In this document: piece by piece, positions 6,396 to 6,572 of the stretch
Position numbering within the stretch: the first letter of the stretch is position 1
Layout of the letters: the number at the start of each line of letters is the position of its first letter
NCBI GenBank assembly: GCA_017404125.1
Contig: JAFRCZ010000216.1
Coordinates: 1-6,572 of the forward strand
Direction of reading: 5' to 3'
DNA length: 6,572 bases
DNA from: Methanobrevibacter sp.
GTDB taxonomy: Archaea > Methanobacteriota > Methanobacteria > Methanobacteriales > Methanobacteriaceae
Position numbers and translations under genes: made by a program
The notes under the pieces: generated by a model
Database searches by the model: none
What the model was told of the DNA's origin: nothing
Seen by the model: only the letters and a program-made list of their open reading frames with translations

Positions 6396-6434
6396 AATAA
6401 AAATAGTAAAAATCAAGAGAATATGAATTCTCTT
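6396..6434 (-). terminator. Hairpin plus T-tracts downstream of L40e
   Basis: A perfect 8-bp stem (AAGAGAAT 6415-6422 with ATTCTCTT 6427-6434, 4-nt loop) is followed on the minus strand by GATTTTTACTATTTTTATT, giving two T5 runs. This is the classic layout of an intrinsic terminator, and it sits 26 nt past the L40e stop in the right orientation. Archaea mostly need only the T-run, so the hairpin may instead protect the 3' end. Confidence 0.65.
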
Positions 6435-6446
6435 TAAAGTTTAAAG
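6432..6446. repeat. Inverted repeat CTTTAAA-n-TTTAAAG
   Basis: Perfect 7-bp arms (6432-6438 and 6440-6446) around one central base, lying exactly between the two hairpins on either side and overlapping the 8-bp-stem repeat by 3 bases. One central base is too short for an RNA loop unless inner pairs open, so a protein-binding dyad or mutually exclusive folding are the alternatives. Confidence 0.6.
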
Positions 6447-6465
6447 GGATAGAGCGAATCTATCC
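6447..6465 (-). other. Stem-loop spanning the L40e stop codon
   Basis: Minus strand GGATAGA-TTCGC-TCTATCC has perfect 7-bp arms (6459-6465 and 6447-6453) and a 5-nt loop. The left arm contains the last Gly codon and the TAG stop. It is the most GC-containing hairpin in the spacer. It could be the first element of the termination region or an mRNA 3'-end stabiliser. Confidence 0.6.
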
Positions 6466-6572
6466 TCTAGGTTCTTTTGCTTTGAATCTTAAACCTTTGT
6501 AACCACATTTTCTACAAGTAGTAGCTCCAGCAGGATTACGTGCATTACATTTTAAACAGATTTTTACATTAA
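6460..6572 (-). CDS. rpl40e: 50S ribosomal protein L40e (C-terminal part, cut by window edge)
   Basis: Small zinc-binding protein of the archaeal/eukaryotic large ribosomal subunit; in eukaryotes it is made as a ubiquitin fusion, in archaea free. The last 36 codons are present, reading [13 protein letters not shown] and ending KAKEPRG before TAG (6460-6462). Four cysteines in two CxxC pairs (CLKC and CRKC, separated by ten residues) form the zinc ribbon, followed by a basic tail ([14 protein letters not shown]) typical of L40e. About a dozen N-terminal residues lie beyond the window, given a family length near 48. A hairpin overlaps its stop codon. The fragment is short, but the motif order is distinctive. 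Confidence 0.93.
   Translation of the reverse strand, partial: NVKICLKCNARNPAGATTCRKCGYKGLRFKAKEPRG

Larger units (their letters stand above)
6162..6459. other. Non-coding A/T-rich spacer between L40e and GGGP synthase
   Basis: The 298 bp have no credible coding sequence. The L40e-proximal side carries stacked inverted repeats and T-rich tracts; the GGGP synthase side carries the TATA box. In between, TAGTAT recurs on the plus strand at 6266-6271, 6334-6339, 6367-6372 and 6377-6382, with TAGTAA at 6404-6409, in otherwise A/T-only sequence. Confidence 0.7.

Noticed and set aside
1..6572. Mobile element, defence island or tRNA gene in the window
   Set aside because: HerA and NurA homologues also occur in defence systems, but here they sit with Mre11-Rad50 and core genes (L40e, GGGP synthase); no transposase, integrase, terminal repeats or tRNA-like cloverleaf were seen.

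Overview
The window reads as the chromosome of a methanogenic archaeon of the Methanobacteriales, most like Methanobrevibacter. The evidence is the strong A+T bias, A/T-only intergenic stretches, archaeal TATA-like boxes, GGAGG/GGTGAT-type ribosome binding sites, and purely archaeal gene content: HerA, NurA, Mre11, Rad50, the ether-lipid enzyme GGGP synthase and ribosomal protein L40e. The genus is an inference from protein style and composition. All genes lie on the minus strand, so transcription runs from high to low coordinates.

In transcription order: (1) 6460-6572 is the 3' end of the L40e gene, followed by three back-to-back inverted repeats and T-rich tracts that look like a terminator. 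(2) 5412-6161 is GGGP synthase, an apparently monocistronic gene with its own TATA box at about 6189-6200 and T-tracts downstream. (3) 5118-5411 is a non-coding A/T-rich spacer with a 19-bp tandem repeat and the presumed nurA promoter. (4) 4029-5117 nurA, (5) 2433-3941 herA, (6) 1000-2304 mre11 and (7) 1-993 the first 331 codons of rad50, which runs off the window edge.

Genes 4-7 are the archaeal DNA-end resection machine. Mre11-Rad50 recognises and opens a double-strand break, and the HerA translocase with the NurA nuclease then degrades the 5' strand to leave a 3' tail for RadA. Here all four lie in one direction in the order nurA, herA, mre11, rad50. mre11 and rad50 are separated by 6 nt with the rad50 Shine-Dalgarno overlapping the mre11 stop codon. 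The gaps are larger between nurA and herA (87 nt) and between herA and mre11 (128 nt), so an internal promoter before mre11 is possible.

I see no undescribed system. The module is a known one. The points worth a second look are local: a repeat-bearing acidic Mre11 tail ending in a PIP-box-like motif, an out-of-frame start codon just ahead of mre11, a nurA-herA spacer open in frame, a Rad50 double start codon, and repeated TAGTA motifs and stacked inverted repeats in the spacers.
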